DNA of 12,744 bases, taken from Bacteroidales bacterium M8 (GTDB lineage Bacteria; Bacteroidota; Bacteroidia; Bacteroidales; Muribaculaceae). Each line of letters opens with the position of its first letter. Position 1 is the first letter of the stretch. The stretch spans positions 1 through 12,744 of the forward strand of contig LUJS01000016.1 in assembly GCA_001689495.1 (NCBI GenBank), read 5' to 3'. The position numbers and the translations under genes are program-made. Shown piece by piece: positions 1 to 6,070 of the stretch. The notes under the pieces are model-generated. The model worked only from the letters and a program-made list of their open reading frames with translations, was not told where the DNA came from and did no database searches.

Positions 1-762
1 GCGAAAGCTGTTCATGTCCGTTTCATATAGCTTACGAGACTCTGATGGATTACCTGACCAAAGATAACCATTGGCAAGAGTGCGCATCGCGTCACCTAAC
101 AAGATGGTATCGTTTTTCTGTTCGGCAGATTTTTGTGCTTTAGTCGCACAATCGAGCCATATATCATAATCTCTCTTAATATAAGCAATTCTTGATATGT
201 CTATCAGGACCCAGTCGGTATATTTATTCTCGGGGGCGAGCTTGAAATTATCGTATGAGAGGTTATGATAATACAAAGCGCTCGACCAGTCGTAGAGCCG
301 GTCGAATCCGTCGGCGATGGTGCGGTAGATGAGGCCGAGCAGCAGGTGGTCTGATGTGGCGAGGGCATGTTTCTCGGCGCGGAGGCCATCGACTATCGAC
401 TGCTCGTAACGATTATTATAATGGTTGACCACAGAAGACATATAGAATGCCTCGGCCTTTTCGGCGTGAGAGCCGTGGGTGGCGTAATAGTCAGTGCCAA
501 TGGCGATAATGGAATCATCATATACAGGCACGTCGGCCAGATGGCGCGCGCGGGTCAGCAGCACGGCGTGGCGTGCCCGCGCGGCGTCGGTGCGGAGGGT
601 GGCGGGGTCGATGGCGTCGAGCAGGGCGAGGGCCGAGTCGGGCGCCGACATCATCAGCGAGTCGGCACGATTCATCGCCTCGCCCACCCGGCGGGGAGTG
701 CAGCCCCCTATGCCGAGACAGACGAGAACGGCGAGCACGAGTATGTATATCAACCGTCGCAT
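1..762 (-). CDS. TPR lipoprotein, putative membrane-anchored regulator (partial, 3' end off the left edge)
   Basis: An open frame of 254 codons runs from an ATG at 762 to the left edge without a stop. The N-terminus (MRRLIYILVLAVLVCLGIGGC) is a short basic start, a hydrophobic stretch and a lipobox-like Cys at residue 21, so I infer a lipoprotein facing the periplasm. The rest is helical and TPR-like; ADSLMMSAPDSALALLD is a typical opening of Bacteroidales TPR sensor proteins. Residues about 20-184 are almost identical to those of the neighbouring complete gene at 1357-3024. From base 210 leftwards the DNA becomes AT-rich and the two proteins part company. By analogy with the paralogue, the unseen part should carry a membrane segment, a coiled coil and an HTH-like C-terminus, but this is not visible. 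The exact ligand or target is unknown. I am sure it is coding; the regulatory role is inferred. Confidence 0.85.
   Translation of the reverse strand, partial: MRRLIYILVLAVLVCLGIGGCTPRRVGEAMNRADSLMMSAPDSALALLDAIDPATLRTDAARARHAVLLTRARHLADVPVYDDSIIAIGTDYYATHGSHAEKAEAFYMSSVVNHYNNRYEQSIVDGLRAEKHALATSDHLLLGLIYRTIADGFDRLYDWSSALYYHNLSYDNFKLAPENKYTDWVLIDISRIAYIKRDYDIWLDCATKAQKSAEQKNDTILLGDAMRTLANGYLWSGNPSESRKLYETDMNSFR
210..703. repeat. 494-base direct repeat, copy 1 (5' part of TPR paralogue A)
   Basis: This matches 2469-2962 in the same orientation at a constant offset of 2259 with no indels. I count about 28 mismatches by eye, so roughly 94% identity, including a run of more than 100 identical bases from about 280 to 386. 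Identity stops sharply at base 210 inside both genes and fades at 703, close to their signal peptides. The signal peptides themselves differ in sequence. This is a coding duplication, probably homogenised by gene conversion, and not a mobile element. Confidence 0.9.
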
Positions 763-773
763 GATTCTTGACA

Positions 774-781
774 CAAAGTTA
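774..781 (-). promoter_or_regulatory. Possible -7 promoter box (TAACTTTG) of TPR gene A
   Basis: On the minus strand TAACTTTG matches the Bacteroidetes -7 consensus TAnnTTTG. It ends only 11 bases before the ATG at 762, so a transcript from it would be almost leaderless. I see no TTTG at the expected -33 spacing. Weak but plausible; transcription could instead come from the box at 1156-1163. Confidence 0.3.
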
Positions 782-818
782 GGAAAAATAATGCTGCAGC
801 AGAAATATTCACAAAAGA

Positions 819-896
819 GATTCACGGCCCCGGCAGGATTTATGCGGCTTATATTGGTCCCTCACTCCAGAGAGCCCTTAGCCGAGGCCGTGAATC
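819..896 (-). terminator. Long inverted repeat with T-run; terminator- or attenuator-like
   Basis: Perfect 11-base arms GATTCACGGCC (819-829) and GGCCGTGAATC (886-896) are extended inward, after one mismatch (830/885), by CGGC (831-834) pairing with GCCG (881-884). That gives 15 base pairs around a loop of about 46 bases. On the minus strand the stem is followed by TCTTTT, which suggests termination or attenuation ahead of the TPR gene that starts at 762. The loop is longer than in a classical terminator, so a folded RNA domain is equally possible. Confidence 0.4.
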
Positions 897-921
897 AATG
901 TTCTATGTCATATTCCAATCG

Positions 922-951
922 TGGGGACGTGGGTGGTATCCCACCTCCCCA
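922..951. repeat. Hairpin, 12-bp stem with one mismatch
   Basis: The arms TGGGGAcGTGGG (922-933) and CCCACcTCCCCA (940-951) pair except at one central position and enclose the 6-base loop TGGTAT. The right-arm core CCCACCTCC recurs after another GACGT at 1071-1084, as if a shortened copy of the same element had been left there. Confidence 0.6.
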
Positions 952-967
952 TGCCTCCTCAGTAACT

Positions 968-997
968 CCCTTCCAAGTTCAGGGAGCAACGCTCCCG
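968..997 (+). repeat. Dispersed palindromic repeat, copy 1
   Basis: The 15-base palindrome GGGAGCAACGCTCCC (982-996) is preceded by CCCTTCCAAGTTCA. The same unit occurs in inverted orientation at 12202-12230 (28 of 29 bases, by eye), and its 21-base core (977-997) is identical to the reverse complement of 12374-12394. All three copies lie outside or at the very end of genes. It resembles a REP-type intergenic palindrome; no transposase for it is visible here. Confidence 0.7.
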
Positions 998-1005
998 TCA
1001 CCCCG

Positions 1006-1128
1006 CGTTGCCAATCCGCCCCGCCTTGTGCGGGGCTTGGGAACGTAGCCCCGAGGCTTGCCTCGGGGTAGACGTCCCACCTCCACCTATCCGGCCCCCG
1101 AATGGGGGTCGGGGAATACCCGCACGGG
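1006..1128. repeat. Cluster of four further GC-rich hairpins
   Basis: First, 1006-1045: CGTTgCCAA, three unpaired bases, GCCCCG, a 7-base loop, CGGGGC, TTGGgAACG. Second, 1049-1068: CCCCGAGG, CTTG, CCTCGGGG. Third, 1095-1108: CCCCC, GAAT, GGGGG. Fourth, 1119-1128: a short CCCG/CGGG pair, too tight for its full stem to form. They are spaced a few bases apart, with no open frame of coding quality across them. The high local GC ends sharply at about 1140, where AT-rich sequence begins. Confidence 0.55.
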
Positions 1129-1155
1129 CGGGGGCGAATGGGGTTTTCACCGATG

Positions 1156-1163
1156 CAAAATTA
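1156..1163 (-). promoter_or_regulatory. Orphan TAATTTTG box upstream of the hairpin array
   Basis: This is the same octamer (TAnnTTTG class) as the boxes before the TPR gene at 3024 and pyrG at 12020, here with no gene directly after it. It would drive minus-strand transcription into the hairpin array and on towards the TPR gene at 762. I see no clear -33 TTTG. An octamer can occur by chance in AT-rich DNA. Confidence 0.3.
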
Positions 1164-1310
1164 GGTCATATCCCTGTTTTTTTCCATTTTTCGGGGTCGA
1201 ATAAATCTATGCACCCGTTTTGTATATCATTGATTATCAAAATAATACCACCGCATAGATTCCAAAAATATATGCAGCGGTATAATGCGTTGATTTACAA
1301 TTAATTACAA
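1164..1310. other. AT-rich intergenic stretch without genes
   Basis: I see no gene here. The only structure noted is a small inverted repeat: ACCGC and ATA at 1250-1257 face TAT and GCGGT at 1271-1281. The composition contrasts strongly with the GC-rich hairpins next to it. Confidence 0.5.
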
Positions 1311-1326
1311 GAGGCACTAAGCCTCC
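1311..1326 (-). terminator. Weak terminator-like hairpin after TPR gene B
   Basis: GAGGC (1311-1315) and GCCTC (1321-1325) form a 5-bp stem with a 5-base loop. It lies 31 bases after the TAA of the TPR gene at 1357. On the minus strand it is followed by TTGTAATTAATTG, an AT-rich but broken T-tract. Position and orientation fit a terminator; the stem is weak. Confidence 0.4.
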
Positions 1327-1356
1327 ATTTGGACTATACTGTTGATACTCCGCCTA

Positions 1357-3024
1357 TTACAATATATGCGAGAGGTATTCTTGGGCCGATTCCGAGCACG
1401 ATTCGGTGATTTTTCGCTTCAACACCGACTTGCGGTTGTAGACCGCCTCGGTCCTGATGCCCTGAAGGATGCTGATGGCACGCGGGGAGAAGTCGAGCAG
1501 CAGATAGAGGTACAGCTCGTAGTCGCGCTCCTTTAGGCCGGGCACGTCCCTGCGCAGCCGGGCCATGAGTCCGTCGAGGTTGGTGTCGACCAAAGACTCG
1601 AGATTGCCGAGAATCTGCCTGTCGTTCTGTATCTCGGAAATGATGGACAGTACCTCGTTTGAAATCTTGTCTCGTTCGTTGGAGAGCCCCTTGAACTGGA
1701 AGTATGTCGAGCAGAGGCGGTCGAGAATTTCGAAACGCGAGGCAAGCAGTCCTCTCACGTTCTCCTTGGCCAATGCCGAGACGCTGCGGGCCTCGCAGAC
1801 TTCCGACTCCTTCTCATTAAGGATATTGCGCAGGTCGCGTGCCTCAAGCATTATCATCTCCTTCTCCTGACGCAAGATGCGCGCTCGATAATAAAATGCT
1901 GCGATAAGCGAGACGATTATAAGTGCGGATGCTATGGATAATATTACGATGATCAGCCTGTTCTTTTCGAGTTTGTTGTTTGAAATCGCTTCTTCTTTAT
2001 CGTAATAACCCGAAATGGTAGCGGCATAGTTTCTTTCGAGCACCTTAGAAAGTTTGTCGTTGTCCTCCGAAATTGATTGTTCCAATAGATCGAAAGCCTC
2101 TGCATATTCATGCCTGAACTTTGCAAGTTCGCAATCAAGAGTTCTGTCTGAGGAGTCTTCCAGATACAACGAATCCTTGCAAACTAATGCTGATTCCAAA
2201 TCACCTATTTTGAATGCCGACTGTCCCCAAAGCCTATAATCGGTTGCTATCAAATCATTATTTTGCATTGTGCTCACATAATCATAAATGCTATCGGTTG
2301 TTTCATAATTATGGAGGTAGTGATTTGCTGCGGCAACAAGCCTTAACAATCCGGCTGTCAGCGGATTGTCTGACTTTATATCTATAGTTTCAGGGTGATT
2401 TTCTAAAATAGCTGCAACTTTTGCAAAATGCCCCAATGAATAATTTACTCTTGCTATATCATAAAAAGCCCAGTCGGTATATATATTCTCGGGAGCGAGC
2501 TTGAAATTGTCGTATGAGAGGGTGTAGTAGTGCAATGCGCTCGACCAGTCGTAGAGCCGGTCGAATCCGTCGGCGATGGTGCGGTAGATGAGGCCGAGCA
2601 GCAGGTGGTCTGATGTGGCGAGGGCATGTTTCTCGGCGCGGAGACCGTCGACTATCGACTGCTCGTAGCGATTATTATAATGGTTGACCACAGAAGACAT
2701 ATAGAATGCCTCGGCCTTTTCGGCGTGGGTGCCGTGCGTGGCGTAATAGTCCGTGCCAATGGCGATAATGGAATCATCATATACAGGCACGTCGGCCAGA
2801 TGGCGTGCGCGTGTCAGCAGCACGGCGTGGCGCGCCCGCGCGGCATCGGTGCGGAGGGTGGCGGGGTCGATGGAGTCGAGCAGGGCGAGGGCCGAGTCTG
2901 GCGCCGACGTCATCAGCGAGTCGGCACGACGCATCGCCTCGCCCACCCGGCTGGGTGTGCAGGAGCTGAATGCTGTGAGCGACAGCAGCAGGATGGCTAT
3001 GATGAATTGTGGAAGTCCGTGCAT
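1357..3024 (-). CDS. TPR lipoprotein with transmembrane segment and HTH-like C-terminus, putative regulator
   Basis: This encodes a 555-residue protein with an ATG start at 3024 and a TAA stop. Residues 1-22 look like a lipoprotein signal (hydrophobic core, FSSC with Cys22; Phe at -3 is weaker than usual). Residues about 25-330 are helical TPR-like repeats. RLIIVILSIASALIIVSLIA begins a membrane segment at about 356-379. It is followed by a charged coiled coil (about 380-420) and a C-terminal region (499-540: ERDYELYLYLLLDFSPRAIS, then VYNRKSVLKRKI) resembling the HTH at the end of Bacteroidales TPR regulators. I infer periplasmic TPRs linked through the membrane to a cytoplasmic output; DNA binding is not proven. 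The 5' part (2469-2962) duplicates the next gene. The central DNA (about 1880-2470) is clearly more AT-rich than both ends, as if exchanged. An alternative is a plain structural TPR lipoprotein. No partner gene is visible. Confidence 0.88.
   Translation of the reverse strand: MHGLPQFIIAILLLSLTAFSSCTPSRVGEAMRRADSLMTSAPDSALALLDSIDPATLRTDAARARHAVLLTRARHLADVPVYDDSIIAIGTDYYATHGTHAEKAEAFYMSSVVNHYNNRYEQSIVDGLRAEKHALATSDHLLLGLIYRTIADGFDRLYDWSSALHYYTLSYDNFKLAPENIYTDWAFYDIARVNYSLGHFAKVAAILENHPETIDIKSDNPLTAGLLRLVAAANHYLHNYETTDSIYDYVSTMQNNDLIATDYRLWGQSAFKIGDLESALVCKDSLYLEDSSDRTLDCELAKFRHEYAEAFDLLEQSISEDNDKLSKVLERNYAATISGYYDKEEAISNNKLEKNRLIIVILSIASALIIVSLIAAFYYRARILRQEKEMIMLEARDLRNILNEKESEVCEARSVSALAKENVRGLLASRFEILDRLCSTYFQFKGLSNERDKISNEVLSIISEIQNDRQILGNLESLVDTNLDGLMARLRRDVPGLKERDYELYLYLLLDFSPRAISILQGIRTEAVYNRKSVLKRKITESCSESAQEYLSHIL
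2469..2962. repeat. 494-base direct repeat, copy 2 (5' part of TPR paralogue B)
   Basis: This is the partner of 210-703, same orientation, no indels, roughly 94% identical by eye. It encodes residues about 21-185 of the complete TPR protein. The left boundary at 2469 is abrupt: after the codons for TDW the two genes keep only loose similarity. Confidence 0.9.
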
Positions 3025-3047
3025 GGGGTATTGATGTCAGGGGAGGA

Positions 3048-3055
3048 CAAAATTA
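3048..3055 (-). promoter_or_regulatory. -7 promoter box (TAATTTTG) of TPR gene B
   Basis: TAATTTTG on the minus strand matches the Bacteroidetes TAnnTTTG consensus and ends 23 bases before the ATG at 3024, giving a leader of roughly 15-20 bases. It directly follows the T-run of the upstream terminator, so the terminator tail and promoter share sequence. The surrounding GATTTTTTTGTAATTTTG is nearly the same as before pyrG. No convincing -33 box. Confidence 0.45.
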
Positions 3056-3103
3056 CAAAAAAATCTCCACATATCTCCCGAACGGGTCGGGGATAAGCGG
3101 AGA
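3056..3103 (-). terminator. Rho-independent terminator after the secreted endonuclease gene
   Basis: On the minus strand a long hairpin is followed by a run of seven T. Pairings in plus coordinates: TCTCC 3064-3068 with GGAGA 3099-3103; a 3x3 internal loop; TATC 3072-3075 with GATA 3092-3095; one bulge; CCCG 3077-3080 with CGGG 3088-3091; a 7-base loop. It begins 27 bases after the TGA of the gene at 3130, so it should end the long gene run to its right. Confidence 0.7.
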
Positions 3104-3129
3104 CTTGTATGTCACGATGTCGCGTGCCG

Positions 3130-4800
3130 TCAGCGTGCTATCAGCTTGACGGGGGTCGGATGCTCGGCCGTAACCATCAGATATACACCCGGCTCGAGGT
3201 TGAGCTCCATGCCCGGAGCCTCGATGCGCGATATGATGGTCTCCAGTTGTCCGCGGGCGTCATATATGCGGGCGTCGGTATGGTCGACGGGGCATGAGAT
3301 GCGTATCAGGCCCGGATAGCTCGACACTGTGAGGGGGGTGTCGGTGACGAGTTCGCCAAGGCCGGAATGATAGACAAACACCACGTTCGATGCCGGCGAG
3401 CGGAAGCCCAGACGCGAGCTCTGCACCGAATATGTCTCTTGTGTCGAGGCATCGAAGTCGGTGATTGTCAGCGATGTCTCCTCGCACTCGATCTCGTCGG
3501 TCTGCACGTCGCCATTCTCGGTATATCGCGAGCGGGTCACGACATAATAGTCAATGTCCTCGGGGGCCTTGCTCCACGACGCCGTATAGGTGTCTGACGT
3601 GATGTCGGCGGCCTCGTATGCCGTGAGGGTCGACAGCACGGGTGTCTCCAGAGCCTCGCCCCGCAGGTTGACGGTCATGCTGCCCTCCAGACCGCCGTCA
3701 GACATGGCTATTCTGGCCTGATGGATGCCGGTGGCGGTGGGGGTGTATGTCACCTGAAGATAATATCCCGAGGGGGCGTTGAGCAGCTGCGCGCCGATAG
3801 ACTTCTCGGGTATCGAGAACATGGCCTTGTCGGCACCCACCAGCGTCAGCGTGAGCGACGATGGGATGTTCTCGCCCTTGAAGAACAGCAACGCCTTGAT
3901 GCTCTGGCCGACGGCCACCTGCCCGAAGTCGAGGGTCGTGTCGGCCACGGGCGCCGTTAGCACCGGCTTGCCGCCGGGAGTTGTGCCCCCCTGCACCCTG
4001 AACGGCTCGCCCACCTTGTTGCCCCAGACATACTCGGCCAGATCGGGAAAGTCGATGAACGGGTTTCGGTTGCCCTGATAGCCATAGACGGCCTCGTTGC
4101 GGTCGGTCTCCTTCTGGCTCACGGGGTCGTCGCGGTGCCACTTCAGCAGCAGGTTCACGGCCCACGGCGTGAGGGTGGGATACGTATTGCGCTGTAGCAT
4201 CCACAGATACGAGGTGTTCCACTGCAGGTTCTGATAGCAGGTCACCATATAGAAGTACGTGCGGGCAAAGTCGCCCTTATACTCGTCGTCGGGCTCGAAG
4301 ACGTATGGCGCGCCGCCACCCTGTCCGGTCACGGGATAGCCCACGAGTGTCACGTCGTTCTCAAACTTGATCTTCTGGCTGATGTTGACCGTGCCCAGCG
4401 GATAGTTGGACTTGGCCTGATTGGCCGGGCCGTCCGACGGATAGAGGTGGAACAGGTCGGTGTATGCCGGGGTGTATTCCACGTCGTTGCCCACCTTCCA
4501 CCAGCTCTTGGGCAGCGAGTGCTCGCGGTTGAGACCCGAGAACGACGGGGCATAGCGCGTCACGTCCGAATACATGTCCCACCACCGCATGGACTGCGGA
4601 TAGACGTCGGTGGTCTGGAAGTAGCGCGGCAGGTTCGAGTAGCTCGACACCTTGGTGTGCGGGCTGATTATCTCGTAGGCTGCGGTCTTGAGGTCGGCGC
4701 CCGACTTGCCGTCGAGACGGTTGTAATAGCCGTCGGGGATGGCCGCCAACGCGGCAAGCGACTCCGCCAGTGACAAGGTAAGGAGTAAAAGTCTTTTCAT
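3130..4800 (-). CDS. Secreted endonuclease I family nuclease with ASH-like, FN3-like and C-terminal sorting-like domains
   Basis: This encodes a 556-residue protein with an ATG start and an N-terminal signal peptide ending near residue 20 (AALA/AIP). Residues about 22-262 carry endonuclease I (Endonuclease_1) signatures: NREHSLPKSWW (91-101, His94), DLFHLYPSDGPANQAKSNYP (115-134, His118) and YQGNRNPFIDFP (241-252). Members are metal-dependent, non-specific DNA/RNA nucleases. Next comes a beta domain with LDFGQVAVGQ (about 280-384), like ASH/HYDIN-type modules, then an FN3-like domain (about 387-478). The last 65 residues (ARIYDARGQLETI, LEPGVYLM, VKLIAR) resemble type IX secretion C-terminal signals. 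I infer an exported, possibly surface-bound nuclease that degrades extracellular nucleic acid for nutrition or biofilm turnover. It lies 120 bases after mrp and is followed by a strong terminator. The nuclease call is firm; the secretion route is inferred. Confidence 0.9.
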   Translation of the reverse strand: MKRLLLLTLSLAESLAALAAIPDGYYNRLDGKSGADLKTAAYEIISPHTKVSSYSNLPRYFQTTDVYPQSMRWWDMYSDVTRYAPSFSGLNREHSLPKSWWKVGNDVEYTPAYTDLFHLYPSDGPANQAKSNYPLGTVNISQKIKFENDVTLVGYPVTGQGGGAPYVFEPDDEYKGDFARTYFYMVTCYQNLQWNTSYLWMLQRNTYPTLTPWAVNLLLKWHRDDPVSQKETDRNEAVYGYQGNRNPFIDFPDLAEYVWGNKVGEPFRVQGGTTPGGKPVLTAPVADTTLDFGQVAVGQSIKALLFFKGENIPSSLTLTLVGADKAMFSIPEKSIGAQLLNAPSGYYLQVTYTPTATGIHQARIAMSDGGLEGSMTVNLRGEALETPVLSTLTAYEAADITSDTYTASWSKAPEDIDYYVVTRSRYTENGDVQTDEIECEETSLTITDFDASTQETYSVQSSRLGFRSPASNVVFVYHSGLGELVTDTPLTVSSYPGLIRISCPVDHTDARIYDARGQLETIISRIEAPGMELNLEPGVYLMVTAEHPTPVKLIAR

Positions 4801-4920
4801 GCGGTGAAAATGAAAACGTGAGGAGATTATGGAATGTGTTGAATCTACGATCGGGAGCCGGGCATCGTGAGAGCCGGCATGACGGCAATCCCCCGAGTCC
4901 GACCCCCGATCGGTTGGAAA
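4801..4920. other. Spacer between mrp and the endonuclease gene
   Basis: This 120-base gap is wider than the other gaps in the run. I see no TAnnTTTG box and no hairpin with a T-run. The endonuclease gene may have its own promoter here, or be read through from mrp; the sequence does not decide. Confidence 0.4.
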
Positions 4921-6018
4921 TCAGTGTTTCAGCTCGACCTTGTGTGTTGGCGGCAGCGTCGAGTTGCGGGTGTCGACGGCATCGGCCACCTCGTGGGCCA
5001 GATGCGTGAAGGCCATCCCCGTCACCGAGTCGGCCAGCGCTATGGGCTCGCCCGCGTCGCCGCTCTCTGCAATCCCTGCCACCAGAGGTATCTGTGCCAG
5101 CAGCTTCACGCCCAGTTTCTCGGCCAGACGCACGCCGCCCTCGCGACCGAAGATATAATACCTCTCGTCGGGGTGGGGCGCCGGAGTGAAGTATGCCATA
5201 TTCTCGACCAGACCCAAGATGGGCACGTTTATCTTCTCGTCCATGAACATGGCAATGCCCTTGCGCGCGTCGGCCAGCGCCACCTCCTGCGGGGTGGTCA
5301 CCACGACGATGCCGGTCATGGCCAGCGTCTGCACCAGCGTCAGGTGTATGTCGCTGGTGCCCGGGGGCATGTCTATCAGGAAGTAGTCGAGCTCGCCCCA
5401 GTCGGCCTCGGCAATGAGCTGTTTCAGCGCGTTCGACGCCATCGACCCGCGCCACATCACGGCCTTGTCCTTGTCTACGAGGAATCCGATCGAGAGTATC
5501 TTTACGCCATATCTCTCGATGGGTATGATGAGGTTGCGGCCCTCTGACTCGCGCAGGTAGAGCTGCTCGTCCTCGATGCCGAACATCTTGGGCATCGACG
5601 GTCCGAATATGTCGGCGTCGAGCAGGCCCACCTTATAGCCCTCGCGGGCCAGAGCCACGGCCAGATTGGCGGCGACGGTCGACTTGCCTACGCCACCCTT
5701 GCCCGACGATATGCCCACGATGTTCTTGACACCCGGCAGCAGCGGCGCGGCCTTGGGGGCGGCGGGCTGGCGCGAGGCGGTCTTGACGGTCACCTTGACG
5801 TCGGGCGAGATATGTGTATGTATTGCGGCCTCGACAGCCTTGACCAGCGACCGCATGAACGGGTCGGTGGGCTTGTCGAACACGAGCGTGAAGCTGACCG
5901 AATCGCCGTCGATGCGGATGTCGTCCTCGACCATTTCGGCCTCTATGAGATTCTTGCCGTTGCCCGGATAGCGCACCGTGGCAAGGGCGTCTGTGATGAG
6001 CGATGGATATAGCTGCAT
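4921..6018 (-). CDS. mrp: Mrp/NBP35 family P-loop ATPase (Fe-S cluster carrier), cysteine-free
   Basis: This encodes a 365-residue protein with an ATG start. Residues 1-80 form the MIP18/DUF59-type domain usual in bacterial Mrp. Residues 104-114 (SSGKGGVGKST) are the deviant Walker A motif of the MinD/Mrp class; DADIFGPSMP (134-143) and DMPPGTSD (216-223) follow. The family carries or transfers Fe-S clusters to apoproteins in the cytosol. The usual CxxC after ENMxxF is absent: here it reads ENMAYFTPAPHPDERYYIFG (272-291), and I find no cysteine anywhere in the protein. From memory, Bacteroidales relatives also have a TPA-type loop at this site, so this is probably a lineage trait and not damage. 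The gene sits 52 bases after trmB. The family call is very secure; Fe-S function in this form is open. Confidence 0.95.
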   Translation of the reverse strand: MQLYPSLITDALATVRYPGNGKNLIEAEMVEDDIRIDGDSVSFTLVFDKPTDPFMRSLVKAVEAAIHTHISPDVKVTVKTASRQPAAPKAAPLLPGVKNIVGISSGKGGVGKSTVAANLAVALAREGYKVGLLDADIFGPSMPKMFGIEDEQLYLRESEGRNLIIPIERYGVKILSIGFLVDKDKAVMWRGSMASNALKQLIAEADWGELDYFLIDMPPGTSDIHLTLVQTLAMTGIVVVTTPQEVALADARKGIAMFMDEKINVPILGLVENMAYFTPAPHPDERYYIFGREGGVRLAEKLGVKLLAQIPLVAGIAESGDAGEPIALADSVTGMAFTHLAHEVADAVDTRNSTLPPTHKVELKH

Positions 6019-6070
6019 AAACGTGAATGGAGTATGAGTAATGTTTTAACACCCCTCGGGTGCGGATTGT

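Larger units (their letters stand above)
813..1163 (-). ncRNA. Candidate structured RNA or long 5' leader (hairpin array)
   Basis: Read on the minus strand, this 350-base gene-free stretch starts with a TAATTTTG box (1156-1163). It continues through a series of GC-rich hairpins and ends in a long stem (896-819) followed by TCTTTT, like an intrinsic terminator. Hairpins seen (plus-strand coordinates): 1119-1128, 1095-1108, 1049-1068 (perfect 8-bp stem, 4-base loop), 1006-1045, 982-996, 922-951 (12-bp stem with one mismatch, 6-base loop) and 819-896. The layout promoter, folded body, terminator fits an independent small RNA, or a regulated leader of the TPR gene at 762. It does not match any RNA family I know (not tmRNA, RNase P, SRP RNA or a recognised riboswitch). 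The alternative is a pile-up of palindromic intergenic repeats with no RNA product. Inference only. Confidence 0.25.

Noticed and set aside
819..896. The 78-base stem-loop considered as a tRNA
   Set aside because: The length fits, but the stem is too long, there is no cloverleaf with anticodon and T arms, and no GTTCGA-like T-loop.
494..1048. A 184-codon plus-strand frame extending from TPR gene A into the hairpin array
   Set aside because: The first half is antisense to the TPR gene and has a near-identical shadow at 2753-3034 from the duplicate. The second half runs through inverted repeats; no coding signal.
4361..5455. A 364-codon minus-strand frame overlapping mrp and the endonuclease gene
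   Set aside because: It is out of frame with both real genes, crosses their spacer and gives a low-complexity Arg/Gly-rich product.
4921..6018. Loss of CxxC in Mrp considered as a frameshift or damaged gene
   Set aside because: The frame is intact to a normal length and the flanking motifs ENM and YYIFG are well conserved; from memory similar loops occur in other Bacteroidales.
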